48,841 bases of DNA from Aureobasidium sp. EXF-3400 (Eukaryota; Ascomycota; Dothideomycetes; Dothideales; Saccotheciaceae): the NCBI GenBank assembly GCA_024195585.1, contig SWBL01000368.1, forward strand, positions 1 through 48,841. Reading direction: 5' to 3'. Both the position numbers and the translations under genes were made by a program. Position 1 is the first letter of the stretch, and the number at the start of each line of letters is the position of its first letter. Of this stretch, positions 23,018-34,800 are shown piece after piece. A model generated the notes under the pieces. It did no database searches. It had not been told where the DNA came from and worked only from the letters and a program-made list of their open reading frames with translations.

Positions 23018-23923
23018 ATGGGCTTCCGCGACTCCCTCAAGGAGTTCCAAAACAAAGCCCAATCAGCCATGAACGGCGGTCACCCCCCTCCCATCCCCTG
23101 GTCCAGCAAACCTCACTCGTCTTCGCCTCAAGCACCCCAAGCCCCGCCCTACTGGTCACCGCAATGCCAACCACACATCCCCGTATCCTCTCACTTCAAA
23201 CACGAACAAGGAAACTGGGGCTGGGGCAACAACGAATCCCAAAACTACGTCGACGACACTGCAAACAGCTTCCACACGCCAGACGGAGCGCTGGTGGTTC
23301 ATGCAATCATCAACCACAGCCATCCTCAAGGCGACAGAAAATTCACTTCTGCGAGATTGTCCTCGCATCAAACACTCGCCAGATGCCGCGGCAGTGTCTC
23401 TGCAAGAATAACAGCTCCAGTGGCTGCTGGCATCTGGCCTGCGTTTTGGCTACTGCCCCAAGATCCATTTACCTGGCCCTACGACGGCGAAGTCGACATC
23501 TTCGAAGCCTGGAACGGTGATGCTACAAACCACACTTGTTTGCACTGGGGCCATTTCAACGGTGAAGACCACGACAAACACCGCGTGGTAGAAACACCCA
23601 TTCCGAATATCACCTCTCCCCAAGGCATGAGATTTGATTTCGCTTGGGATGAAGATGAAAATACTAGACAAGGCAGATTGGTGTGGTATATTGATGGCAG
23701 ACCGGTTATGAAGGCTAGCAAACCTGCGGGAACGAGACCGATGAGGGATTACAGGATTTTGATTAATGTGGCTGTGGGGGGCAATGTCTGTCAGGGTGTC
23801 ATGCCCAAAGATGGCACCTATGAGTTTGTCATTAGAGATCTTGCTATGCGGGATGCTCCGCCTGGTGGTTGGGACAGATTCGGCAGGGACTGGAACAGTA
23901 CGAGGGAGGGCCATGGTATGTAG
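23018..23923 (+). CDS. Glycoside hydrolase family 16 protein, no signal peptide
   Basis: Open frame of 301 aa. The catalytic signature EVDIFE (Glu158, Asp160, Glu163) of GH16 beta-glucanases and transglycosylases is intact, set in WPYDGEVDIFEAWNGD. The beta-jelly-roll shows GIWPAFWLLPQD, RFDFAWDEDE, RLVWYIDGRPVM and DYRILINVAVGG. The N-terminus (MGFRDSLKEFQNKAQSAMNG) is charged and amphipathic with no signal peptide, so the protein is probably cytosolic or exported unconventionally, unlike cell-wall GH16 enzymes. The last codons coincide with a strong GTATGT donor at 23916. Splicing to an AG at 24004 would replace the final Gly-Met by Asp-Trp, ending at 24012. Substrate (beta-1,3- or mixed-linked glucan) is inferred from family only. 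Confidence 0.88.
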   Translation: MGFRDSLKEFQNKAQSAMNGGHPPPIPWSSKPHSSSPQAPQAPPYWSPQCQPHIPVSSHFKHEQGNWGWGNNESQNYVDDTANSFHTPDGALVVHAIINHSHPQGDRKFTSARLSSHQTLARCRGSVSARITAPVAAGIWPAFWLLPQDPFTWPYDGEVDIFEAWNGDATNHTCLHWGHFNGEDHDKHRVVETPIPNITSPQGMRFDFAWDEDENTRQGRLVWYIDGRPVMKASKPAGTRPMRDYRILINVAVGGNVCQGVMPKDGTYEFVIRDLAMRDAPPGGWDRFGRDWNSTREGHGM

Positions 23924-24266
23924 AGCTTGTTTCGTGCTGCTGGAGCTCTTCTCTAATCACTAGACTTATCTCTCTGCTCTTCACACGCACGTTCATCATC
24001 ACAGATTGGTAACCGTGATCTCGGCTGAATAGAAGCAGGCTTTGTTTACTTCGTCATCTCTGAAGCTTTCAAACATATTAAGAGGAGCTTGGGATGTTGA
24101 GCAATTCAACAGTCGATAATTCAGCTTCAGCATATCGCGTACGATGGATAGAGCACGTTACGAGATGACAAAGACTCAAACCTGGACAACAGGTGCTTCA
24201 GGATTATCAATTCTGTCATCTACCTCAGGAAAGGAACTCTTAACGTCGCTGTCTCAAAACCGCCTC
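23924..24266. other. Convergent 3' region
   Basis: 343 bp between the GH16 stop and the stop of the MFS gene, which converge. If the alternative GH16 intron is used, its last two codons and stop (24005-24012) lie here. Otherwise nothing recognised. Confidence 0.45.
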
Positions 24267-27200
24267 TCAACCCACGTACCGCTTCTTGTCGCTGATCAAG
24301 TGATTCAGCTTGCGGATCTCCGTCCATCTGCTGAAGGATCCCATCTCAAGCAAATTCATGCGCCTCATCTTCCCAGAGGGATTGCCAATGACAACAGGCT
24401 TCCAATCCTGATCCGCCTTTGCATCAATACTGCCTCCTCCACGCGACCCGAAGGCACCATTTGGAATGACTTGGACAGATCTGAAGCGCCACATGACAAG
24501 CGAAAGCAATATCGTCAGCCCTAGCAGGATACCAACAGTAACACCAGTCGCAGCCTGTGCTCCAAGAGCTCTGGTCACATTGCCACTCACAGCAGTTGCG
24601 GCAGCTGCGATCAAGAATCCCAGCCCCTGAGCGGCGTAGATACCTGCACATACGCGGGGGTAGGACGAGTAGTTTGTGCGTCTTCTCCGAGTAGCACTCT
24701 CCATACTGGCCAGGCGATGTCTGCTGTTCACACCGGGTTGAAGATCACTGGTGTCGAAAGCTTCCATTGCCAACCCAATGCACTCTGCCATGGCGAGACA
24801 CGCGAAGAACCCAATTATTGCGGCGAGAATAGTAGGTCCAGCAGGCTTGACGCTGGGTCCGGGAGATGCTAGGACATACGCGAGTCCGGCAATAGGCAGA
24901 GCAAAAGTGAACAAACATCGTCTGAGGAGATGCGATGACCACGTAACACGAGACTCAAATGTACCGCTGTCAGTGCGCATAGGCTGAACTCTGTCGCGAG
25001 AAAAGACGTTGGCTTTTGTCAGTGGGACAGCGAGTGCTGCGCCTACTGCAACAGCAAAGACAGCTAAGCCGATCCGCTGTGGTTGCCATCCGTAGTTGCG
25101 AGAAAGCAGTGCGCCCAGGAGCTGTTGTGTGTCAGAAGACGAGTTGTATCGGCAAGATTCAATCATGACTTACTAATGTGACGAGTACGACCAAGGCGTA
25201 GATCCAGGCCAGGTAGACGGCAAGTATGAAGAAGCCGAATTGGCAGAACATGTGAGCCATAAGTCTCATACCAGCCCAGACCTCTTGATACCAGTACTTG
25301 GGACCATCTTGATCGAGATGTAGCTTGACTTCACCACGCGCAACACGTTTCTTGAGCTTCTCGTCTTCATCCAGATATCTCAGAACTGATCGACGATATG
25401 GAGCACGGCGTGTCTCGGGTGCAACGACATTGAGCAAGATGAAGAAAGAAAGAAGAATGACGCAAACGTAGAATCCCCAGGACGGAGCGAGGTTCTGAGT
25501 GATGGTGGCGCCAATCAAAAATCCGAGAGCCAGAGATCCAACAAAGCACCATGACCAGAGACCCAGCCAAATGCCCATACCACCTCCTTGACGTCGAACA
25601 TCATCATAGACAACAATCTCTTGATGCGGGTTTCGTGACTGGAGTGAGGCGCCGAAAAGATCCAGCAAGGTTGACAAGAAGTTGATGTGTGCAAAGCCAA
25701 GAGCCAAACCGAGAAAGAAACGAGGAATGAGTAGACCAACGAGAGCTCTGGTCAAATGCGGGCCTCTGTAGAAAGCTGTTGCGATAGACTGAGGGAATTG
25801 AAGGGGAATTGCGATTGCGAGGGCTGCCAATGTGTAAGGTCTTCTGCCGTGAAGAAGCGGAAGTGGCCAACAGATCAAGGTAGTGATTCCCATGCCGAGA
25901 TATAGACTGTCAAGCGTGTCAGCATTAACGATGAAGCTCTCAAGCATGGATAAGACATCGCTTGGTTCGACGTACAGCACGTTTCCCAGAATCACATGGT
26001 GATGCTCATCTCCTAGCTTGTACTGAATCTTGGGCACCTCACCGGCCTGTATGCTTTGGTCAGTGATTGTTGTGACACACTAGGAGAAGCCACTTACATA
26101 GATACCGGCAATCAACCCAACAAGCATGGTGTTGAGACAAGCAATGATGGCGGTGATGCGTTTGCGGCCGATCTTCCACTCTCTGGCAATGGGCGAGCGA
26201 CGGTATCTGTGGAAACGGAATCCTTGTTCGTCCTTCAGGCTGATGTGGTTCTTGCGTGGGTGTTTCAAGCTCAGATCTGGAGTTGGAACATTTGCTGGCG
26301 GTGCTTGACCAGGCGGCGCAGGTAGAGCAGGCTGACCAGAAGGAGGTGGTTGTGCAAATGCGGGAAGAGCTACGGGTACTTCTCTGCGTTCCGGAACGTG
26401 GTAGTATGGTGACTCGAAGATGCGACTTGCGCCGGCTTTTGGCTTCCATCTCTTGGGCGGAGCTGGAGCTGGACCTGCTACCTCTGGCGAGTTGACAGCT
26501 GGGTACTGAGCTGGTGGGTAGTCCAGGGTAACATAGTGTCTCGGGTCATAGACAGCATACGGCAGTGTTGGCTGAGGAGGAGGCGAAGGTGTGCTTGATA
26601 GCTGAGGATCAGAACGAACAGGTCGAAGGGATCTCCGTTTGGGCACACCAGGAACCGAGATACGAAGAGGTTCATGTGGTATCTGCTCTGGCGTTTTGAC
26701 TGATGCATCTTGTGGAATGACGGGAGGCAAGACGACACCACTGGTTTCTCCCGCTGGGGGTGGTAAGACGGTCTCATCTTGACTGACTGGTCCAGGCTCA
26801 GAACCACCTCGGAGGTCACGGCGAGTCGAGGGTCGCCTGGTATAGGCCCAATCATGCATAGTAGAGCCCATCGACAGCTTGGAGTACATCTGGGGTGGGG
26901 TCTGAGTCATGGAGAAGTCTTCCGAGGACGAAGGCCCCACGATGGCCTCCTGAGATGAAGGACGCTTGCCGTCACTCTCGAAAGGCGGGCTTAGTATTGG
27001 ATGGACAACTGAGCGCTGCCTGATCGAGTGACGGGGGACGGCAGGAGGTACTGAAGCAGTGGGAGCTGGCTCAAGAGAGAGACCACTCTTGCTCTTGGTG
27101 TGAGCAGCCGGAATGCCGACATTGGATGCTTCTGGCTTTGGGTGCGTAGATGAAATGTTGGACTCGATGTCTGCATCAGAGTCGGAACCCTGATCGTACT

Positions 27201-27714
27201 CATCGGATGAGAAGTACTCGTCACTCTCAGTATCGTCGATGCGGAGAGGTGGAGCCATGTAGCCGTGGATGGTGCTTGACTTGCGAAGAGCGATCTTGGC
27301 TTCATCCAGTATTTGAGCAACGTCTTGGGACCTGTTGTTGTGAGCGGCGTCTTGAGCGACGGTCAGGGCTTCTTCCATGAGGTTGTGAAGTCCAGTAACT
27401 GCACGCTCGAGGTTCTGCTTATCCTTTTCGATGGATGAAGACGAGGGCGGCGATTGTGTCTTCGGTGAGACATCAGGGGAGTGGAATGTCACGGTACCAC
27501 GAACTGTTGATCTGCGAGATAGAGTGCCGTCGTTGTAATGGCCTAGGTTGGATGGATCTGGTGATGATGACGAGAGATGTGGCTCAGGTTGGAGCAGCGG
27601 GCCTAGACTCGATGTTCGAACGGGGATCTTGATGTCCAGCTCAGATAGAGGAACCATTGGCCAGGTAGGCGGTTTGCCTGATTGCGAGGACGAATAAGAC
27701 GAAGGGGTATACAT
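24267..27714 (-). CDS. MFS transporter with long disordered N-terminal extension
   Basis: Exons 27714-26098, 26046-25976, 25906-25174 and 25121-24267 give 1091 aa. Residues 1 to about 510 are Ser/Pro-rich, with an acidic cluster (TESDEYFSSDEYDQGSDSD) and Pro-rich stretches, surely cytosolic. Membrane segments begin near RKRITAIIACLNTMLVGLIAGIY. The first half is MFS-like: GLLIPRFFLGLALGFAHINF, RRQGGGMGIWLGLWSW, then VVAPETRR after segment 6, as in drug:H+ antiporter-1 proteins. The second half follows a long charged loop (YLDEDEKLKKRVARG). A 69-nt stretch (25975-25907) keeps the frame open but has GTACGT donor, TGCTGAC branch and ACAG acceptor; its removal restores a continuous membrane helix. 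Start chosen at MYTPSSYS, because an ATG 27 codons upstream adds a hydrophobic run not expected there. Substrate unknown. Confidence 0.8.
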
Positions 27715-28001
27715 AACGATGCTGTATATGATGATGTGGTGGTTAGATGAAAAGAGAGTCGTGATAATGACCAGGGCGAAGTGAGGAAGTGCCAAGGTGC
27801 CATGTTCCTGCCATATTAGCAGCGTCAGTTTTGTCGGTTGTGGTTACCTCAGCTTCGAGCTCAGCGGAAACTGGGCCCAGTTTCCTTGCAGACCCCAACC
27901 CATGGCAGCCACAACGATCGCATACATTTGTTGGCGCTTCAATGATCAACTCAGACAGTTTTACAAGATAAGTGTACAAGGGAAAGTCGATGGATTGAGC
28001 A

Positions 28002-28943
28002 TTACTCTTCATACTTGACATCCCCCTTGCTGACATCAGGGTACACGTCAAACCTTCTTTGCGTATAGATTGGAATGCCTTTTCTCGTTCGCTCAATTGT
28101 CTCTCCGTCCAGATCGGCATAGACAATGCCTTCCTTTTCATCCAGTTCACTAAGAACTTCAGCATTGGGGTTGACGATCATGCTGTGACCCCAAGCATTG
28201 TAGTCGGCAGTCATATCTCTAGCAGGCGAGCAGAGACCGACATAAACCTGGTTGTCCATAGCTCTTGCGCGTGCTTGCAGTTTCCAATGTAGCTCGCCTG
28301 TGGTGAGGTTGAAGGCACCGGGATAGAGCAGCAGGAAAGCACCCTGCCTTGCGGCAATCATGGCTAATTCGGGGAAGCGAATGTCATAGCAGATGGCAAC
28401 AGCAATCTTTCCATACTCGGGCAGATCAATCAGAGTGACCTTGTTTCCAGGACTCAAAATCTCGCTCTCTTGGAATCTAATCTTGCCGGGAATATCAATG
28501 TCGAAGAGGTGGACCTTTCTGTGGGTGGCCAGCAGGTTTCCGTCAGGACCAAAGACGAGACTTGTATTGTAGTGCTTCTTTGTGTCGGCAAGGTATTCAG
28601 GGATACTGCCGCCAATCAGGTAGGCCTTTGACTCCTTGGCTAGGGCAGACAAGGCGTGGAAGGTGGGTGATTGTGACTCGGTGGGTGGTGAGGGTTGCAG
28701 GGTCTCGGCGTATTTGGGGAAGTATTTTGTGCCATAAGGAGAGTTGAAGCACTCGGGTAGAACGACGACATTGGCACCCTTGGATGTAGCTTCGAGGACC
28801 TTTGATCTTGCGCGTGCGAGGTTGGCCGCCTTGTCAGCGCCTGCTCTGTGTCAATCATGGTTCCAGCGGTCGAGGAGTCAGGGCATACCGGTTGACAGCT
28901 GGACGCAGGCAAGCTTCAGAGGCTTCTTCAGTAATTTGGCCAT
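28002..28943 (-). CDS. Omega-amidase / Nit2-Nit3-type nitrilase-fold amidohydrolase
   Basis: Exons 28943-28889 and 28840-28002 give 297 aa. The nitrilase-superfamily triad is complete: Glu48 in VVLPECF, Lys127 in HRKVHLFD, Cys169 in ICYDIRFPE. The stretch HLFDIDIPGKIRFQESEILSPG is characteristic of the omega-amidase branch (mammalian NIT2, yeast Nit3), which hydrolyses alpha-ketoglutaramate and alpha-ketosuccinamate made by glutamine and asparagine transamination, or repairs deaminated glutathione in the related Nit1/Nit2 branch. No targeting signal is evident. Length is normal. It lies upstream of the MFS gene on the same strand, 287 bp away, and shares a 228-bp divergent promoter with the small mitochondrial-type protein. 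Confidence 0.9.
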
Positions 28944-29171
28944 GTTTGTTGTATAATAAGAAAGTTTGTTGGTGAACGTTTGTTAAAAGGTCCATGATCA
29001 AGAGGTACCCCAAAGGCCATGACGCAACCCCACCTGCTATCGATATGCGGCGAGTCGCGAGTTGGAGAAGGTTGAACCTCTCCAAATGCCAAGGCCGAAA
29101 CATGGTCAGCTTTGGCCCTTGCGAAATGTTTCCCAAGATTATTCCAACACCCAAGCCAATACATCCCCAAC

Positions 29172-29618
29172 ATGTCGCTCGCTGCTGCTCTGCGCGCTCC
29201 TATGAAACGTCTTATTCGTCGTATGCCATTGCGATTGGCGTCAACAAGCAGCAAACAACCTCTCAAATACACTGGTCGCATTCCCAAGCCCGCTCCTCCA
29301 CCACCAGGTCCCGGCGAGACAAAGACCCCCGACACTCAGGAAGAGACCCAACAAGCCCGCAAAGCCATCATGGACTCTATTCAACAAGACAGAAGCAAGG
29401 ACTACAAGAGGAGATACAGGGCTTTTGCCTTCAAGTGGACTTCCATCGTCGTCGGCACTCCCTTCGTCATCTTCTTGACTCCATACTTGTACAAAAGAGG
29501 TGCGCTTGATACAACGACAAGAACAGTTTCACAACCCTAACATTGCTATGCAGTTCTCCTCGGCGAAGAACGAAAAAGACTCGTCGTAGACGAAGACGAC
29601 GATGAGGACCTCAACTAG
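29172..29618 (+). CDS. Small single-span membrane protein, probably mitochondrial
   Basis: Exons 29172-29499 and 29554-29618 give 130 aa. The first about 30 residues (MSLAAALRAPMKRLIRRMPL...) are basic, rich in Ala, Leu and Ser and free of acidic residues, a good mitochondrial presequence. A Pro-rich segment and a charged helix (EETQQARKAIMDSIQQDRSK) come next. One membrane span follows (SIVVGTPFVIFLTPYL), then a Lys/Arg segment, and the protein ends in an acidic tail (VVDEDDDEDLN). I do not recognise a named family. Its stop codon is only 10 bp from the stop of the converging SDR gene, which also has a mitochondrial-type leader, so the two transcripts must overlap. Confidence 0.7.
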
Positions 29619-29628
29619 ACCTACCAGA

Positions 29629-30772
29629 TCACCAAGCACAGTGTCCACCATCAATACGCATATCGCTACCCGTCATGAACGAGCTGGCATCACTGATCAG
29701 GAATACGGCTGCTCCACGGTACTCTTCAGGCTTGCTCAGCTTGCCCAGCATGTTCTGCGTTGGCCACTCGCGCCGTCTCTCGGGGTACTTGACAAACAGA
29801 GCCTCCACCATGGCTGTCACAATGTACCCGGGCGAGATTGTGTTGACGCGAATACCATGCTGGCCCCACTCGCTTGCCAGGTTTCTTGCCAGTTGAATCA
29901 CTCCTGCCTTGCTCGAGTTGTATGCTGCGCAGATCAGTCCCTATTGGTGTTCCGTTAGCCATATCATCAAGCATACAACGAGACCGAAGTTTCATACCCT
30001 GTTAGCGACAGTGCCGCTCATGGATGCAATGAAAGCCATGCTTCCGCCATTTCCATGCTTGATCATCTGCTTGGCCACCGCCTGCGCCGTCATGAAGACT
30101 CCTGTTATGTTGACTTCGAACATAGTGTTGGCATCCTTGGCTGTGTATTCGAGCGCCGTCGTTTCTTGCTGGATACCTGCTGCTGCCACGAGTCCGTCCA
30201 GACGGCCCTCCGTGTTGGAAATGTCTTCGATGATCTCGTTCAATTGCGGTACATCACGAACATCGATCTGGCGGTAGTGGAATGTGGTACCGAGCTCCTC
30301 AGCTGCGCGTCTTTGAACGCGGTAAAAGTCCTCGCTGGGCTCAGGCAGGCGGTCCAGAGCATAAACTGTCTTGACGTTAGTCTTCGACTCTTTGTCAGAT
30401 CTCATGCGCAGCATTACCGGTTGCGCCAGCCTCAAGCAAGGCTTCGGCCTGTACCAATCCCAGTCCACGTGCGGCGCCAGTCACCAAAACAACTTTGTCG
30501 TTGAGCGCAAACTCTGGCAGACGCTTGGTTGTTCCAAGGTATGATGCAGCATTGTAGTTGTCCTTCAAGTGGGCAGACTCGTCTGAAGGTGGTTCTGGGG
30601 CACCACGACCAGAGACAATAGGATTACCCTTGGGAGGGTTCTTCAATTGGTCAAGATCAGACTTGGAGGCATTTTGTTGACGAGCAGAAATTGCAAAAGT
30701 GCGAACGGTGTTTGACTTTGCTGCACCAAATGCAGTGCGGGCAAAGCGTGAAGACAACCTCAGAGAAGCCAT
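29629..30772 (-). CDS. Short-chain dehydrogenase/reductase with mitochondrial-type leader
   Basis: Exons 30772-30418, 30365-29998 and 29940-29629 give 344 aa, about 80 longer than a bare classical SDR. The N-terminus (MASLRLSSRFARTAFGAAKS) is Arg/Ser/Ala-rich and lacks acids, so import into mitochondria is likely. A linker follows. The Rossmann core has the cofactor motif TGAARGLG (98-105), AAAGI, the Ser region and catalytic YNSSK (Tyr248, Lys252), then ISPGYI. It ends SSFMTGSDMRIDGG-HCAW, as in sorbose reductase/arabinitol or mannitol dehydrogenase-like SDRs. Substrate is uncertain; cofactor specificity is not decided here. The start is the ATG opening the leader; an in-frame ATG 45 codons upstream is less likely. 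Confidence 0.87.
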
Positions 30773-31834
30773 TTGGACGGTAAGGGAGGAGGAAGGGAAC
30801 TTTTCGAGGAGAATACGTTTGAGAGAGAAGAGAAGAAAGGATGCAGAGTACTGCCACAGAACGACCCCGCTGTCCTTTTTATTGCAGCTCCTTCCTGCAT
30901 CGGTCATTACTACACTTGACTTCCCTTCTTGGTTGTCCGAGACGCTGCTCCTCGTTCCGGGACTCGCAGCAGTGGACGGTGGACACGCGCCAGAAGCAAT
31001 GACAGCTATACCACCACACTCCAGTTATTGTGCAGCAGATTTCAGTAACAACAGTCAATGTTCTATTCAACCCAATCTGTCTCTTTCTGCCAAACTCGCC
31101 CTTACGTGACTTCTGCAACCTTTCGTTCAAAGCAGCAAACAGATCGGCGGTTTAGCTTTCGAAGATGCTTGACCCAGGCCGTTATGGCCGCAGAGCGGAG
31201 GTGATGCGGGGAAAAAAAGTGGCAGCTCTCGGATTACCTCTTTGGGACAATGGCATGTTAGGGCTGGTGGGTATTCAGGCGCGCGCCGAAGATTGCCTGG
31301 ATGGGAAAATACTGCTCTATATCATATCATCGTGTTCCCATTCATCCTTCGTGTATTGTGAATCGGATGAGGCATGCTGTTGCGGAGAAAAGCAGCGGCA
31401 GTAGCATGGCCGTATGCATGGTACAAGTCGTTTGCAGGACAAAGAACGCATAACAATTGATGTGTCGGCTGCATGCTGGACAGGGCATGTTGCTGTCCTT
31501 TTTCCTTGACATGCATATGCCTGGTTTTGAAACCGCGAGGCAGCCTTGCAAGCCAATGCAAGTTCCGAATGCGCCTAGACCATTGCTCTCGCATGACATG
31601 TCACAAAATATTGCTGTCGACAAGTGAGTGGAGGTCTACGAGCAGGCAGCACAGGGCACGTGAATGCGCGGACGCGGAGTGAGGTGGATTGTGCGCGGTC
31701 GACCAAGGCCGAGCGTTGCGAACTCTCGGGTTGCGACTTGCATCATCCGAGAGAATTAACTTGGAGGAAAGAGCGACTTTCAACCCAACTGCCCATTTCC
31801 GTCGCACAAAAGCGATTGTGCCTCGCATCGCACC
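30773..31834. other. Divergent promoter region, 1.06 kb
   Basis: Between the SDR gene (minus) and the Uls1-like gene (plus), so it contains both promoters and leaders. Several short open frames overlap on both strands but show no domain. No RNA gene or repeat was seen. Confidence 0.5.
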
Positions 31835-34800
31835 ATGTCGACCCTCCATCCCAACGCCGACATGGAGGAGGTCGAGGACGAGCTTATTTTCCAACAAACC
31901 CTGCTGGACACTCTGGATCCCACCGAGAGCAACGAGCGCAGACAAGAGGTGGAATTGGCTATCATGGACCTCGAGAGGCGCATGGCTCATTCCAACGACG
32001 CCGCCCCTGCTTCATCACATTCAGAGAGCTATCCCTCATACAATGCGCCCGGCGCATACCCTCAGTCCGGAGCCAGCGACATGGATCAAGAATTCCCGAC
32101 ATTCGACGCTACCACCGCTGTCCCCACTCCTAGCAGAAACACACAGCTCAAGAGGAGCCGCGATGAGGTGTCGCCACTGGCCACCTTCGACAGGAACAAA
32201 AGACCGGCCCCGACTCCCATGGGCCCGCCAAGTCAGCGACCACTTAGCCAGGATCGTCGCATGGCTTATCTGGAGAGACAGCGTCAGATCGAAACCGCCG
32301 CCCGCCAGCGAAGAGAGTCTGTGGCGGCTGACGCCGACTTTGCCTCGCGACTAAGCCAGCAACCCTCTTCTTCCTCCGTCGCCGGTCCATCCCGCACCAA
32401 CTCCAACTCGCAGTCCGACATGTCGCCCAGTAGAATGGCCCCAGTCTTTCGACCTCCAGGTTACAGGAGCGATCCTCCCTCGCAATCACAAGCTCCTGCT
32501 CCGTACCCCACTGCAGACATATCATCCGTCAAGCCCGAAGTTTACTCGAGTCCTGGCTTTGGTTACGCCTTTCGACCCGTCAAGCCCGAACCTACTCAAC
32601 GTGCTACTCCTTCGGCCACCCGCTTCGGCGGTCCTACGGTGATTGATCTGACTGGAGACGATGAATCCGAGCCTCAACAAACTCAAGTTCAACGACTCAG
32701 GTCGGATCCGGCCGAGGAAATGCGCCGTCGCCATCTCTGGGAGCAGAACAATGCTGTTAGCGCTCAACACAAGCACGAAATCATGATCCGCCAGCAGCAA
32801 GAGATTGCTTTCCGTCAAAGACAAGAATCCACTCGCCAAGCAGAGATAGCTCTGCAAAATTCCGCGAATGCGTCCCGCGAGATGATCGAACAGGCTAACC
32901 GCCAACGTCTCCAGCAATGGCAACAGCAAGTTGCTGCCGTTCAAGCCTTCAATGCCCAGAATCCACTCCAGCGCAGGCCTGTCCCGAACCATGTGCCTTA
33001 TGCTCAGCCATCTCTTTCCTTCATGCCTTCGTCACAACAACCCGTACCACGCGCCGCTTATGAAGATCTTACTCAACTCGGTGGTCTCATCAACGGACGC
33101 GGCAGACACGCAAGATTTGACTCGCCAGATGATGAGTTGCAATATCTACGATCTACGACAGTTCAGCGAGAGCCCCCAAGCTGGGACATGTTTGATGTCG
33201 ACAGTGTCGACACTAAGGAGGAGCTACGTAAATTGATGGAGAACATTCAGTCAGACGATGCTTCCAAGATTGCTAACGAAGAGGATGTGCCAGTCGAAGG
33301 ACTCACTATCAAGCTCAAGCCCTATCAATTCGCCGGTCTTGAATGGCTTCAGAAGATGGAGAATGGCTCCAACAAAGGTGGCATCCTTGCTGATGACATG
33401 GGCTTGGGCAAAACTGTTCAAGCAATCTCGCTGATGGTCACAAACCGTTCGGAAGACCCGGTGAACAAGACTACTCTGATCATTGCACCTGTTGCTCTTC
33501 TCCGTCAGTGGGAACAGGAGATCATGACGAAAGTGAAGCCCGGTAGACACAGGCTGCATACGTTCATCCACCATGCAAGTGCCAAGAAGAAGAGCCACAA
33601 GGATTTGCGTGACTTCGATGTTGTTCTGACTACTTTCGGTACCATCGCCGCCGAACTGAAGAAGATAGAGAAGTACGAGTTGCGTAAAAAGACAGACCCA
33701 GCGGCGCAGCCTAGAGATGACGAGAAGTGCATGTTCATTGGTCCAGACTGCAGGTGGTACAGAGTCATCATCGACGAAGCCCAATGCATCAAGAACAAGA
33801 CTACCAAGACCGCTAGAGCCGCCTTTTATCTCCAAGCTCGTTCTCGATTCTGTATGACAGGAACTCCCATGATGAACAGTGTTGAGGAGCTCTACTCTCT
33901 CATCCATTTTCTGCGTATCAAACCCTATAACAACTGGAACAAGTTCAGGACCGATTTCAATCAGCCATTGAGAGGTACCAACGAGGCCGGACGTCAGATG
34001 GCTATGCACAAGTTGCAAGCATTATTGAAAGCCATTCTCCTTCGTCGCAACAAGAAAACCGAGATCAATGGCCGCCCCATTCTCAACCTGCCCGAGAGAC
34101 GTGTCGAAGAGACCAACCCCGAATTCAGTGAAGACGAGCGTAACATCTATGTTGCCCTCGAGACTAGCTCTGCGGTCAAGTTTAACAAGTATCTCAAAGC
34201 TGGCACCGTCAGCAACTCCTACATGCAAATTCTGGTTCTTTTGCTTCGTCTCCGACAAGCCTGTTGCCATCCTAACCTGATCAAGGATCTCGGGATTGTT
34301 GCTGCGACTGCCGAAATCTCACAGGAGACGATGGACGAAATTTGCAGGAGCCTCGAACCGAGTGTTATCACTCGCATCAAGGAAGCAAACGGTGTATTCG
34401 AGTGTCCTGTTTGTTATGATGCCGTAGAAAACCCTGCCATCTTCACCCCTTGCGGTCACGATACCTGCCCGGACTGCTTCTCCAGAATTGCCGACCCTTC
34501 CAATGCGCTCGCTGAAGGAGACGAAGGACGAACTGCCAAGTGTCCTGAATGTCGTGGTCCTATCAACACGAAGAAGGTCATCGATTACGAATGCTTCAAG
34601 CGTATTCACATGCCTAACGAAGCTGCTTTGGATGAGGCGGTCGATATCAAGAATGACGCAGATGACGCCGACATGGCTGCCGTTGACACTGACGACGACT
34701 CTGAGGACGAGGAAGAAGACGATGACGATGAGACTGATTCTCTTGATGGGTTCATTGTCGAGGATGGTGCTGAAGAGGAAGATGGCGAGGAGGCAGCGGA

